In this document: positions 1 to 6,872 of the stretch, piece by piece
Numbering within the stretch: the stretch's first letter is position 1
Layout: each line of letters begins with the position of its first letter
Assembly: GCA_023430845.1 (NCBI GenBank)
Contig: JAEYYJ010000161.1
Span: forward strand, 1 to 9,354
Reading direction: 5' to 3'
From: Pseudomonadota bacterium
GTDB lineage: Bacteria; Pseudomonadota; Alphaproteobacteria; Rhizobiales; Hyphomicrobiaceae
Length of the DNA: 9,354 nt
Position numbers and translations under genes: made by a program
The notes under the pieces: model-generated
Database searches by the model: none
The model's input: only the letters and a program-made list of their open reading frames with translations
Told to the model about the DNA's origin: nothing

Positions 1-892
1 CCGAGAGCTGGCGGCACCGCGCCATGATGTTATCCATGCCGATCGACAACGCATAGTCGATGGCCACGCCGAGGCCGAGGCGTGCGGCGTAGTTGTTCTC
101 CCAGGTCTCGAAGCGACGGGCATCGGGGCGCAACTCATAGCGGTCCGCCGCGATCCACGGCGCACCGAAGTGATCGATGAGTGGCGGCTCGAGGCGCTGC
201 GTGAGCTCGCGGCGCACATAGAGAAAACCTGTGCCGCGTGGGCCGCGCAAGAATTTGCGTCCGGGCGCCGAGAGCATGTCACAGCCGAGTTCTGCGACAT
301 CGACCGGCATCTGGCCGACGGCCTGGCAGGCGTCGAGCAGGTAGGGAATACCATGCTTGCGCGCGATTTTTCCGACCGCCGCTGCGGGATTGATCAAACC
401 GCCATTGGTTGGCACCCAGGTTATGGCAATGAGGCGCACGCGCTCATCGATCATGCCTTCGAGCGCTGCTGGCGACAGCACCCCGTTTTCATCGCTAGGT
501 ATGACCTCGATGATCGCGCCAGTCCGCTTCGCGACCTGGAGGAACGCGACGTAGTTTGCTGCGTATTCCGCCTCGGCCGTGAGGATACGGTCACCGGGCT
601 GGAAAGCCAGGGCATAGAAGGCCATCTGCCACGCGACGGTCGCGTTTTCCGCGAGCGCAATCTCGTCTGGCGCCGCACCGATAAGGCGCGCGACGCTCGC
701 GTACACGCCATTGAGGCGTTCTGCGTGCTCGTCGGCCGCCTCATACCCGCCGATCTCGGCCTCCCTGCGGAGGTAGTCCGTCATCGCCTGCAGAACCGCT
801 GCGGGCATGAGCGCAGCGCCGGCATTGTTGAGATGAATACGATGGTTCACGCCCGGTGTTTCCGCGCGCACGCGCTGAAGATCAATGCTCAT
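1..892 (-). CDS. Class V PLP-dependent aminotransferase / cysteine desulfurase-like enzyme (C-terminus cut by window edge)
   Basis: Reading the minus strand from an ATG at 892-890 gives 297 uninterrupted codons that run off the window; class V enzymes are usually 380-410 residues, so about a quarter (the small C-terminal domain) is missing. The N-terminus has the substrate-side motif HLNNAGAAL (20-28). The PLP site is recognisable: TWVPTNGG (159-165), LLDACQAVGQ (185-194) with the pyridine-nitrogen Asp187 and Gln190, and SAPGRKFLRGPRGTGFLYV (208-226) with the Schiff-base Lys213. The RKFLRGPRGTGFLYV block is typical of the isopenicillin N epimerase / selenocysteine lyase-like branch rather than housekeeping IscS. 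The exact substrate cannot be told; lyase, epimerase or desulfurase activity are all possible. It is expected to be cytoplasmic. Only a weak AGG lies directly upstream of this ATG, so the start is probable, not certain. It is transcribed divergently from the GNAT gene and away from the transporter operon. Confidence 0.9.
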   Translation of the reverse strand, partial: MSIDLQRVRAETPGVNHRIHLNNAGAALMPAAVLQAMTDYLRREAEIGGYEAADEHAERLNGVYASVARLIGAAPDEIALAENATVAWQMAFYALAFQPGDRILTAEAEYAANYVAFLQVAKRTGAIIEVIPSDENGVLSPAALEGMIDERVRLIAITWVPTNGGLINPAAAVGKIARKHGIPYLLDACQAVGQMPVDVAELGCDMLSAPGRKFLRGPRGTGFLYVRRELTQRLEPPLIDHFGAPWIAADRYELRPDARRFETWENNYAARLGLGVAIDYALSIGMDNIMARCRQLS

Positions 893-932
893 CCTGATGC
901 TGACCGATCGATTTCCCGTTTGAGAGCTTCCG

Positions 933-957
933 CTAGGCGCCGCCATAGGCGGGCTAG
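933..957. repeat. Interrupted inverted repeat in the divergent promoter gap
   Basis: An outer CTAG (933-936) pairs with CTAG (954-957), and an inner CCGCC (940-944) pairs with GGCGG (948-952) around ATA. It lies in the 196 bp between the divergent aminotransferase and GNAT genes. A -10-like TAGTAT (955-960) touches its right edge, although no good -35 stands at the right distance. It may be an operator for one or both genes. It is short and could be chance in GC-rich DNA. Confidence 0.3.
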
Positions 958-961
958 TATA

Positions 962-979
962 GGTCCCTCGGCGGGGACC
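962..979. repeat. Perfect 6 bp stem hairpin in the GNAT upstream region
   Basis: GGTCCC (962-967) pairs perfectly with GGGACC (974-979) across a six-base loop (TCGGCG). No T-run follows on either strand, so it does not look like an intrinsic terminator. It sits about 110 bp upstream of the GNAT start and 70 bp upstream of the aminotransferase start. It could be a leader hairpin or a dyad operator. Confidence 0.35.
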
Positions 980-1088
980 GGGAAAGCAGAAGGAGCAAGT
1001 GGCGCGAAGCCTATTCCGCCACCGCTCCAAGCGCGCTAGCCTCTGCGCTCACTTGGTACATCTCTCCCAGGAAAGGGGCTGGAAAATC

Positions 1089-1382
1089 ATGAGCACAGAA
1101 GGCGAAGCGGGAAATCTCGTCCGGGACAATCCCGAGCGGCAGCGCTTCGAACTTGCGACAACTGCCGGCCTCGCCGTGGCGGACTACCGGCGCGACGGCA
1201 ATATTCTGACCATCTTTCACACGGAAGTCCCGCCTGCCTTACGTGGTCAGGGCATTGGTGAAAAGCTCGTGCGGGGCGTACTCGATGAAATGCGCCAGCA
1301 GGGACTGAAGGTCGTGCCGCACTGCTGGTTCGTCAGGGAGTTTCTCGCCACCCACCCCGGCTATCACGATTTGATGGCATAA
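1089..1382 (+). CDS. Small GNAT-like N-acetyltransferase (COG2388 / Acetyltransf_CG type)
   Basis: This is a 97-residue protein matching the usual 90-100 residues of this short single-domain GNAT subfamily. The segment IFHTEVPPALRGQGIGEKLV (42-61) contains the acetyl-CoA pyrophosphate-binding loop R-G-Q-G-I-G (52-57). The subfamily's C-terminal signature follows as PHCWFVREFLATHPGY (77-92), with Cys79, Trp80 and His89-Pro90. Members bind acetyl-CoA, but their acceptor is generally unknown and the role is best called unassigned. The ATG at 1089 is chosen because AGGAAAGGGG (1069-1078) precedes it and the length fits the family. An in-frame GTG at 999 with AAGGAG (990-995) upstream would add 30 basic, non-conserved residues and is a possible alternative start. 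The gene is divergent from the aminotransferase and precedes the operon at 1814, separated from it by a long gap. Confidence 0.88.
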   Translation: MSTEGEAGNLVRDNPERQRFELATTAGLAVADYRRDGNILTIFHTEVPPALRGQGIGEKLVRGVLDEMRQQGLKVVPHCWFVREFLATHPGYHDLMA

Positions 1383-1397
1383 GGGCCGTTCTGGTCA

Positions 1398-1490
1398 CTA
1401 TTGCCCCCCGGCGTACATCTGGATGGCGACGAACAGGATCGCCGCATGCGATCCGACGAAAAGAAGTGCTGGCGCCAGAAACTCCCGCAT
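1398..1490 (-). CDS. Candidate 30-residue hydrophobic microprotein
   Basis: On the minus strand an ATG at 1490-1488 opens a 30-codon frame ending in TAG at 1400-1398. The product is one hydrophobic stretch: MREFLAPALLFVG, then SHAAILFVAIQMYAGGQ. Residues 4-26 could form a single transmembrane helix with a short charged N-terminus (Arg2, Glu3), as in many bacterial small membrane proteins. A Shine-Dalgarno-like GAGG stands seven bases upstream of the ATG (plus-strand 1498-1501), and a -10-like TAGTAT lies just before it. The frame is convergent with the GNAT gene, whose stop is 15 bp away. I do not recognise the family. A frame of this length arises easily by chance; the hydrophobic composition plus the ribosome binding site are what raise it above background. 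Confidence 0.35.
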   Translation of the reverse strand: MREFLAPALLFVGSHAAILFVAIQMYAGGQ

Positions 1491-1705
1491 GACCTTACCT
1501 CGCATATACTACGAACCCCACGATTGTGAGTGGAACGGCGAGACCTCTCTCCGGTTCCGACACCTTCGTCGCAATGCACTGGAAAAAGGTTCACCGCCCC
1601 TGCGCGACCGTGGAGCCGTCGACCACGCCGAGGCGCCTCTTCCGACAACCCGCCGAAGTCCCTCACGCGCCGTGTTGCAGCGCGGCGATACGACCTTGAA
1701 TCCGT

Positions 1706-1720
1706 TGGCATGAAACCTGC
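1706..1720 (+). promoter_or_regulatory. Putative sigma-54 (RpoN) -24/-12 promoter
   Basis: The sequence TGGCATGAAACCTGC matches the sigma-54 consensus TGGCACG-N4-TTGC with GG (1707-1708) and GC (1719-1720) exactly 12 bp apart, and only two of the eleven conserved bases differ. Transcription would begin near 1731, about 83 bp before the M81 peptidase start. Sigma-54 control is common for nitrogen scavenging and peptide or amino-acid uptake, which fits the operon. It would need an activator bound upstream, which I could not identify. A sigma-70 reading (TTGGCA as -35) fails because no -10 box lies 16-18 bp downstream. Confidence 0.5.
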
Positions 1721-1728
1721 GTAGGAGA

Positions 1729-1742
1729 CAGGAGAAATCCTG
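1729..1742 (+). other. Short hairpin with GAAA tetraloop at the predicted transcript start
   Basis: CAGGA (1729-1733) and TCCTG (1738-1742) form a perfect 5 bp stem closed by GAAA, a stable GNRA-type loop in RNA. If transcription starts near 1731 the stem would lie at or across the extreme 5' end of the operon mRNA, where a hairpin can slow decay. If the start is a few bases later the structure would be lost. Confidence 0.3.
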
Positions 1743-1755
1743 GCGGCGGACGAAT

Positions 1756-1800
1756 GGACATGCCATCATTGAACTGCTGAGGATGTCCCGACTGCTGAGG
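1756..1800 (+). promoter_or_regulatory. Structured leader: inverted repeat plus 10 bp direct repeat before the operon's first gene
   Basis: ACTGCTGAGG occurs twice, at 1773-1782 and 1791-1800, with an 18 bp period. GGACAT (1756-1761) is the inverted partner of ATGTCC (1783-1788), enclosing the first repeat copy. A minimal reading frame of eight codons (ATG at 1754, TGA at 1778-1780) lies in the same segment. The second repeat copy ends two bases before the GGAG ribosome binding site (1803-1806). These elements could be an operator or a translational control element. Each alone is weak. Confidence 0.35.
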
Positions 1801-1813
1801 CCGGAGTTCACTG

Positions 1814-3283
1814 ATGCGCTTGTTTGCCGCCACTTTGGCGACAGAGACCAATACTTTCTCGCCCCTGCCGACAAGCCTGGCCTCCTACCGCGAGACTGTT
1901 TTCCTGCGCCCCGGCGAACACCCAACCGATGCTCCGAGAATGTGCACAGCGCCGCTTTTTGTGGCGCGCCAGCGAGCCTCCGCCGACGACTTCATCCTGA
2001 TCGAGGGGAGTTGCTTCGCGGCGAGCCCGGCCGGCACCACCAACCGTCAGGACTACGAGATCATGCGCGACGAAATCCTCGCGCAGATGAAGGCAGCCCT
2101 CCCACTCGACGGCGTGCTTCTCGGCTTGCACGGCGCGATGGTCGCGCACGGCTATGACGACGTCGAGGGCGATATCATCGAGCGCACGCGCGCCATTGTC
2201 GGACCAAAGTGCGTGATCGGTGTCGAACTCGATCCGCACTGCCATCTCACGCTCAAGCGCGTCGAGATCGCCGACATCATCATCCTATACAAGGAATTTC
2301 CGCACACCGACGTCGTCGATCGCGCCGAGGAAGTTCTGGACCTGACGCTCAAGACGATCCGCGGCGAGATCAAGCCGGTCATGTCGCTCTACGATTGCCG
2401 CCAGATCTCGAGCTATCCGACAACCTTTCCGCTGATGCGCGGCTTCGTCGATGGCATCAAGGAGATGGAAGGGCGCGACGGCGTGCTCTCGATCTCGATC
2501 GCGCACTGCTTTCCTTATGGCGATGTACCCGAGCTTTCGGGCCGCGTCCTGGTCATCACCGATGGCGACAAAGCCAAGGGTGACGCGCTTGCGACGAAAC
2601 TCGGCACCGAACTGGTCGGCATGCGCGGCAAGACCCAGCCGGACTATTTCGACGTCGGAGGCGCCGTCGGAACCGCAATGGCCGCAAACGACGGACCCAT
2701 CGTCGTCGCGGAGCCGACGGACAATGCCGGCGGCGGCGCGCCTTCCGACAACACGACCATCCTGCGCGAGCTGATCGCACGTGATGCACAGAATGCGGCC
2801 GTCGGACCGATCTGGGATCCGGTTGCCGTGCGTCTATGCTTCGATGCTGGCATCGGCGCTGTATTTCCCTTGCGGTTTGGCGGCAAGACGGGCCCACAGT
2901 CCGGTGTGCCCGTGGATGCCATGGTCGAAGTGATCGGCCTCGCAACGGACGCCTGGCAATCATTCGGTCCGACGAGCGTTCCGGTAGGAGATTGTGCCGG
3001 CGTGCGCATCGGCGGCGTCGAGGTCGTTCTGATCACGAAGCGGACGCAAGCCTTCGTGCCGCAACTCTTCACGAACGTCGGCATCGACGCGCTGTCGAAA
3101 AGCGTCCTCGTCGTCAAATCCACAAACCATTTCATGGCCGGGTTCGGCCCGATCGCCAAGCGCGTGCTCTACGTCGACAGCGACGCGCCGCTCAGCCGCG
3201 ACTACCGCAAGATCGCCTACAAGAAAGTCAACCGACCAATCTGGCCGCTCGACGAGCAGACGAGCCCGGGCCTCATCTACTAG
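1814..3283 (+). CDS. M81 family metallopeptidase (MlrC-like)
   Basis: This 489-residue protein matches the usual size and two-domain layout of M81 / microcystinase C proteins: DUF1485-type N-terminal domain (about 1-290) and MlrC C-terminal domain (about 298-475). Typical blocks are LFAATLATETNTFSP (3-17), GVLLGLHGAMVAHGYDDVEGD (100-120) and AEPTDNAGGGAPSDNT (299-314). The likely zinc ligands are Asp140 and His142 in ELDPHCHL and His164 in EFPHTD, with the 2- and 22-residue spacing I recall for MlrC. There is no signal peptide, so it should act in the cytoplasm. MlrC cleaves linear microcystin peptides, but most members sit beside peptide importers and have unknown substrates. The ATG at 1814 follows GGAG (1803-1806) and begins exactly at the family N-terminus. 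It leads the operon, 36 bp before the binding protein, which suggests that it processes what the importer brings in. Confidence 0.93.
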   Translation: MRLFAATLATETNTFSPLPTSLASYRETVFLRPGEHPTDAPRMCTAPLFVARQRASADDFILIEGSCFAASPAGTTNRQDYEIMRDEILAQMKAALPLDGVLLGLHGAMVAHGYDDVEGDIIERTRAIVGPKCVIGVELDPHCHLTLKRVEIADIIILYKEFPHTDVVDRAEEVLDLTLKTIRGEIKPVMSLYDCRQISSYPTTFPLMRGFVDGIKEMEGRDGVLSISIAHCFPYGDVPELSGRVLVITDGDKAKGDALATKLGTELVGMRGKTQPDYFDVGGAVGTAMAANDGPIVVAEPTDNAGGGAPSDNTTILRELIARDAQNAAVGPIWDPVAVRLCFDAGIGAVFPLRFGGKTGPQSGVPVDAMVEVIGLATDAWQSFGPTSVPVGDCAGVRIGGVEVVLITKRTQAFVPQLFTNVGIDALSKSVLVVKSTNHFMAGFGPIAKRVLYVDSDAPLSRDYRKIAYKKVNRPIWPLDEQTSPGLIY

Positions 3284-3319
3284 CCGTCTTTCAACAATCC
3301 ACCATAGCAAGGAGGGACT

Positions 3320-4915
3320 ATGCGCATCCGAAATTCAGTACTCATGGCGGGGCTCACAGCCACCGCACTGCTGCTGGGAGCAGCACCGTCAATAGCGCAG
3401 CAGCCGAAGGTGCTGCGCGTCACCATGCACGCCGACGTGCGCACGCTCGATCCGTTCTGGACGACGCAGACCATCGCCGGCATTCACGGCATGATGGTGT
3501 ATGACACGCTTTTCTCGCTCGACTCCGATCTCAACCCGCAGCCGCAGATGGTCGACAGCTGGACCGTGAGCGATGACCGTAAGGTCTACACATTTACGCT
3601 GCGCGACGGCCTGACGTTTCACGACGGCTCGCCCGTCACGAGCAAGGACGTCGTCGCCTCCATGAAGCGTTGGGGGCAGCGCGACGGCGCCGGCAAACAG
3701 CTCTTCGGCTACACGGAATCGGTCACCGAGAAGGGCGACAAGAGCTTCGTGTGGACGCTGAAAGAGCCCTATGGTCTCGTTATCGACACCTTGGCCAAGT
3801 CCGGCACGAGCATTCCTTTCATCATGCGCGAGAAGGAAGCCCTGGTCGAGCCGACCCAGCAGATTCAAGAGGTCGTAGGCTCGGGTCCATTCGCCTTCAA
3901 GCGTGACGAGTGGGTGCCCGGCAGCAAGACCGTCTACGAGAAGTTCAAGGCTTATGTGCCGCGCAAGGAGCCGGCCTCCGGTCATGCCGGCGGCAAGGTC
4001 GTGAAAGTCGACCGCGTGGAGTTCGTCTGGCTATCCGATCCGCAGACGGCTCAGGCCGCTCTGGTCGCCGGTGAGATCGACTATCTCGAGAACCCGCAGC
4101 CCGACTTCCTGCCGATGCTCGAGTCCGATCCGAACATCAAGCTCGAAACCCATAAGGCCATGGGTACGATGGGCATCATTCAGCTCAATCACCTCCACCC
4201 GCCCTTCAACAACGTGAAGGCGCGGCAGGCGATGCACCTCCTGATCAACAACGCCGACTACCTCAACACGATCGCGGCCGATCCCAAGCTGCAGACCCTC
4301 TGCTACTCCTACTTCGGCTGCGGCGTGGCCATGGAAACCGATGCCGGCAGCGACAACTACAAGGCCCCGCCCGATGTGAAGCGTGCCGAAGCGCTATTCA
4401 AGGAAGCCGGCTACAACGGTGAGCCGATCACCATCCTGCACGCGACCGACCATCAGTACATCAATCCGGCCAACCTGGTGATGATCCAGCAGCTTCGCAA
4501 GGCGGGCTTCCTGAAGCTCGACGTGCAGGCCATGGACTGGGGCACGGTGGTTTCGCGCCGCGCGAAGAAGGAGCCGCCGGCGCAGGGTGGCTGGAACATC
4601 TTCATCACCGGCACGACCGTCCTGAGTTCGTCGAGCCCGATCACGCACGTCGCCATCGGCATGGGGTGCGACAAGGCATGGTTCGGCTGGCCTTGCGATG
4701 CGAAATTCGAGGAGCTTCGCAAGCAGTGGGCATTCGCGCCCGATGTCGAGGCCCGCAAGAAGATCGCAGTCGATCTGTCGAAGCGCGCCTACGAGCTCGT
4801 GCCTTACGTCTCGTTCGCCCAGTGGCGCAATCCGGTTGCGTACCGCTCGGACCGCATCTCGGGCGTCCTCTCGGTCCCCTCGGTTCCGCCGATGTGGAAC
4901 ATAGAGAAGAAGTGA
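3320..4915 (+). CDS. ABC transporter periplasmic solute-binding protein, peptide type (SBP_bac_5, DppA/OppA-like)
   Basis: This 531-residue protein is a cluster C binding protein that captures a peptide or similar solute in the periplasm and delivers it to the permeases encoded downstream. A Sec signal peptide is clear: basic MRIRN, hydrophobic core 7-22, and a predicted cleavage after Ala26 (SIA/QQ). There is no lipobox cysteine, so it should be soluble. Family landmarks are DVRTLDPFWTT (39-49), MMVYDTLFSLD (58-68), and SWTVSDDRKVYTFTLRDGLTF (80-100) followed by HDGSPVTSKDV. Two cysteine pairs (328/334 and 450/459) could form periplasmic disulfides. The start is supported by a very strong AAGGAGG (3309-3315). 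The hairpins after its stop fit its expected excess over the membrane subunits. The substrate cannot be read from sequence; peptides are inferred from the M81 neighbour. Confidence 0.95.
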   Translation: MRIRNSVLMAGLTATALLLGAAPSIAQQPKVLRVTMHADVRTLDPFWTTQTIAGIHGMMVYDTLFSLDSDLNPQPQMVDSWTVSDDRKVYTFTLRDGLTFHDGSPVTSKDVVASMKRWGQRDGAGKQLFGYTESVTEKGDKSFVWTLKEPYGLVIDTLAKSGTSIPFIMREKEALVEPTQQIQEVVGSGPFAFKRDEWVPGSKTVYEKFKAYVPRKEPASGHAGGKVVKVDRVEFVWLSDPQTAQAALVAGEIDYLENPQPDFLPMLESDPNIKLETHKAMGTMGIIQLNHLHPPFNNVKARQAMHLLINNADYLNTIAADPKLQTLCYSYFGCGVAMETDAGSDNYKAPPDVKRAEALFKEAGYNGEPITILHATDHQYINPANLVMIQQLRKAGFLKLDVQAMDWGTVVSRRAKKEPPAQGGWNIFITGTTVLSSSSPITHVAIGMGCDKAWFGWPCDAKFEELRKQWAFAPDVEARKKIAVDLSKRAYELVPYVSFAQWRNPVAYRSDRISGVLSVPSVPPMWNIEKK

Positions 4916-4941
4916 GGCCGCAGCCTCACACGACACTTGGC

Positions 4942-4963
4942 CGGCGCCTGCCGATCGGCGCCG
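4942..4963 (+). other. Intercistronic hairpin 1 (7 bp perfect stem)
   Basis: CGGCGCC (4942-4948) and GGCGCCG (4957-4963) pair perfectly around an eight-base loop, 26 bp after the binding-protein stop. No T-run follows, so it is more likely to be an mRNA-stabilising or processing element that protects the upstream message from 3' exonucleases than a strong terminator. Confidence 0.55.
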
Positions 4964-4984
4964 TGCCTCCCTCGTCATCCAACA

Positions 4985-5012
4985 ATCCGAGCGGTGCTGA
5001 GCCCGCTCGGAT
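4985..5012 (+). other. Intercistronic hairpin 2 (10 bp perfect stem)
   Basis: ATCCGAGCGG (4985-4994) and CCGCTCGGAT (5003-5012) form a perfect 10 bp stem with an eight-base loop. No T-run follows. It ends six bases before the AGAGG ribosome binding site (5019-5023) of the first permease gene, so besides protecting upstream mRNA it could dampen permease translation. Together with hairpin 1 it occupies much of the only long gap inside the operon. Confidence 0.6.
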
Positions 5013-5027
5013 GATCGAAGAGGAACA

Positions 5028-5969
5028 ATGACCGCCTATATCGTGCGCCGTCTTCTTGCGACGATCCCCGTCATGGCCATCGTCGCGCTGTTCGTCTTCT
5101 TTCTCCTGCACCTGACGCCGGGAGATCCCGCGGCGGTCATTGCCGGCGACGATGCCTCGCCCGCCGACATTGAAGGCATCCGCCGCAAGCTCGGTCTCGA
5201 CCGGCCGCTCTGGGAGCAGTTCGGGACCTATGTCTGGAACCTGCTGCACGGCGATCTCGGCACGTCCATCTTTTCGAACATGCCCGTGATGGCACTCGTC
5301 AAGCAGCGCCTCGAGCCTTCGCTCGTCCTCGCCATTGCGACGCTGACCGTGGCGGTGGCTTTCGCGATCCCGCTCGGGGTGATCGCGGCTTGGAAGGCCG
5401 ACACGACGGTGGACCGGATCGTGATGGGCTTCTCTGTTCTCGGCTTTGCCGTGCCCGTGTTCCTCGTTGGCTACCTGCTCATCTACGTCTTCGCCATCCA
5501 GCTCCGGTGGCTGCCGGTGCAGGGCTATCGCCCGCTCGCGAACGGTGTCGTGGATACGCTGCGCTCGATCGCACTACCCGCGTTCGCGCTCGGCATGACA
5601 TACATGGCCCTCATCGCGCGCATCACGCGGGCCAGCATGCTGGAAGTGCTCTCGGAAGACTACATTCGCACGGCGCGCGCGAAGGGCGTTGCGACACCCT
5701 CGGTGTTGCTGAGACATGCGCTGAAAAATGCCGCCGTGCCCATCGTGACCGTGATCGGCATCGGCTTTGCGCTGCTTATCTCCGGCGTCGTCATCACCGA
5801 GACCGTCTTCAACATTCCGGGGCTCGGGCGGCTCACCGTCGACGCTATTCTCAAACGCGACTATCCGATCATCCAGGGGCTCATCATTCTCTTCGCAGGC
5901 GTCAAGGTGCTGGTAAATCTGCTGATCGACATCAGCTACACCTTCTTCGATCCACGTATCCGGCAGTAG
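5028..5969 (+). CDS. ABC transporter permease, DppB/OppB-like
   Basis: At 313 residues this inner-membrane permease has the normal DppB length. It begins MTAYIVRRLLATIPV, the usual DppB N-terminus with the first transmembrane helix (about 9-28). The periplasmic LTPGDPA (29-35), LGLDRPLWEQF (55-65) and HGDLGTS (74-80) motifs follow, then five further hydrophobic segments (about 98-122, 132-156, 180-197, 236-260, 283-303). The cytoplasmic EAA loop that docks on the ATPase is EDYIRTARAKGV (210-221). The C-terminal block DISYTFFDPRIR (301-312) is typical. The start is preceded by AGAGG. It pairs with the DppC-like protein, whose gene starts 11 bp downstream, to form the translocation path. Confidence 0.96.
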   Translation: MTAYIVRRLLATIPVMAIVALFVFFLLHLTPGDPAAVIAGDDASPADIEGIRRKLGLDRPLWEQFGTYVWNLLHGDLGTSIFSNMPVMALVKQRLEPSLVLAIATLTVAVAFAIPLGVIAAWKADTTVDRIVMGFSVLGFAVPVFLVGYLLIYVFAIQLRWLPVQGYRPLANGVVDTLRSIALPAFALGMTYMALIARITRASMLEVLSEDYIRTARAKGVATPSVLLRHALKNAAVPIVTVIGIGFALLISGVVITETVFNIPGLGRLTVDAILKRDYPIIQGLIILFAGVKVLVNLLIDISYTFFDPRIRQ

Positions 5970-5980
5970 GGATCACACTC

Positions 5981-6859
5981 ATGGCAAGCACCACTGCCGG
6001 TCCCGCTGCAGCAGCGACATCATCCTCGTCGAAAGGCGCGCTCAAATGGGCGCGGCGCAACAAGACGATTGTCGGCGGTTCACTCATCCTGCTGACGCTG
6101 GTGGCCATCGCCATCCTGGCACCATGGCTCGCCGGCGATCCCCTCCAGTTCGAGCCGACCAACCGGCTCAAGCGCCCCTCGGAGACATTCTGGTTCGGGA
6201 CGGATCAGTTCGGCCGTGATGTCTACAGCCGCGTCATCTACGGCACGCGCATCTCGCTGATCATCGGCGTCTGCGTGGCCGTGTTGGCGACTGCCATCGG
6301 ACTTGTGGTCGGCGTGCTGTGCGGGTTCTACAAGACTGTCGACACCATACTCATGCGCATCATGGACGGCATGATGGCGATCCCCGCGATCCTGCTCGCG
6401 ATCGCACTCATCACGCTGATGAAGGCCAGCCTGTTCATCGTCATTGTCGCCATTGCGATTCCGGAAATTCCGCGGGTCGCACGCCTCGTTCGAAGCGTTG
6501 TGCTGTCGGTTCGCGGCCGGCCATACATCGAGGCTGCCATATCCAGCGGCACGCGCAATGGGCGGATCATGGTGCGCCACATCCTGCCGAATACGGTCGC
6601 GCCACTCATCGTGCAGGCGACATACGTTTGCGCGTCGGCGATCCTCACGGAGGCCGGTCTCTCCTTCCTCGGTGCCGGCACACCGCCGGAGATCCCGAGC
6701 TGGGGCAACATCATCTCGCTCGGGCGCACGTTCTTCCAGATCTCGCCGTGGATCATCTTCTTTCCAGGCGTCTGCCTCGCGATCACGGTGCTGGCGATCA
6801 ACCTCGTCGGCGATGGCTTGCGCGATACGCTCGATCCGCGCATCTCACGCCGCATGTAA
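5981..6859 (+). CDS. ABC transporter permease, DppC/OppC-like
   Basis: This 292-residue inner-membrane permease is the second half of the channel. The frame is open far upstream through the DppB-like gene, but homology starts only after the ATG at 5981, which follows an AGGGA (5968-5972) overlapping the previous stop. The N-terminal 20 residues are a low-complexity Ala/Ser/Thr segment, then helix 1 at about 30-50. The family block [19 protein letters not shown] (72-90) follows, then further helices (about 92-116, 131-160, 205-225, 255-277). The EAA loop is [19 protein letters not shown] (182-200) followed by ILPN. The C-terminus [14 protein letters not shown] (274-287) is a DppC hallmark. Its stop is 13 bp from the first ATPase start. 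Confidence 0.95.
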   Translation: MASTTAGPAAAATSSSSKGALKWARRNKTIVGGSLILLTLVAIAILAPWLAGDPLQFEPTNRLKRPSETFWFGTDQFGRDVYSRVIYGTRISLIIGVCVAVLATAIGLVVGVLCGFYKTVDTILMRIMDGMMAIPAILLAIALITLMKASLFIVIVAIAIPEIPRVARLVRSVVLSVRGRPYIEAAISSGTRNGRIMVRHILPNTVAPLIVQATYVCASAILTEAGLSFLGAGTPPEIPSWGNIISLGRTFFQISPWIIFFPGVCLAITVLAINLVGDGLRDTLDPRISRRM

Positions 6860-6872
6860 GGGCCGCTGTCTC

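Larger units (their letters stand above)
1491..1813. other. Non-coding region upstream of the peptidase-transporter operon
   Basis: This 323 bp stretch shows no convincing gene. The open frames crossing it have arginine/serine-rich composition and no family motif, as expected for spurious frames in GC-rich DNA. Its right half holds the regulatory elements described separately: a sigma-54-like promoter (1706-1720), a small GAAA-loop hairpin (1729-1742), and a leader with a direct repeat and an inverted repeat (1756-1800). The left half (1500-1700) would be the place for activator binding sites, but I see no clean dyad there. Confidence 0.6.

Noticed and set aside
170..1039. Long plus-strand frame of 289 codons
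   Set aside because: It is antisense to the class V aminotransferase, whose minus-strand frame has clear PLP motifs; the plus product is arginine/histidine-rich with no family motif.
1575..1593. TGCAC...GGTTCA near-dyad resembling an NtrC activator site about 140 bp upstream of the sigma-54 promoter
   Set aside because: The spacing is about two bases too long and one half-site is imperfect; not enough to call.
1509..1925. Minus-strand frame of 138 codons overlapping the M81 gene start
   Set aside because: Its product is serine/arginine-rich without recognisable motifs, it overlaps a well-supported gene start, and it runs across the promoter region.
5390..5980. Upstream extension of the DppC-like reading frame through the DppB-like gene
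   Set aside because: The frame is open by chance in GC-rich DNA; DppC homology begins only after the ATG at 5981 and the upstream translation is arginine/histidine-rich.
6444..6872. Upstream extension of the DppD-like reading frame through the DppC-like gene
   Set aside because: The translation is low-complexity Arg/Ser; the family N-terminus and ribosome binding site support the ATG at 6873.
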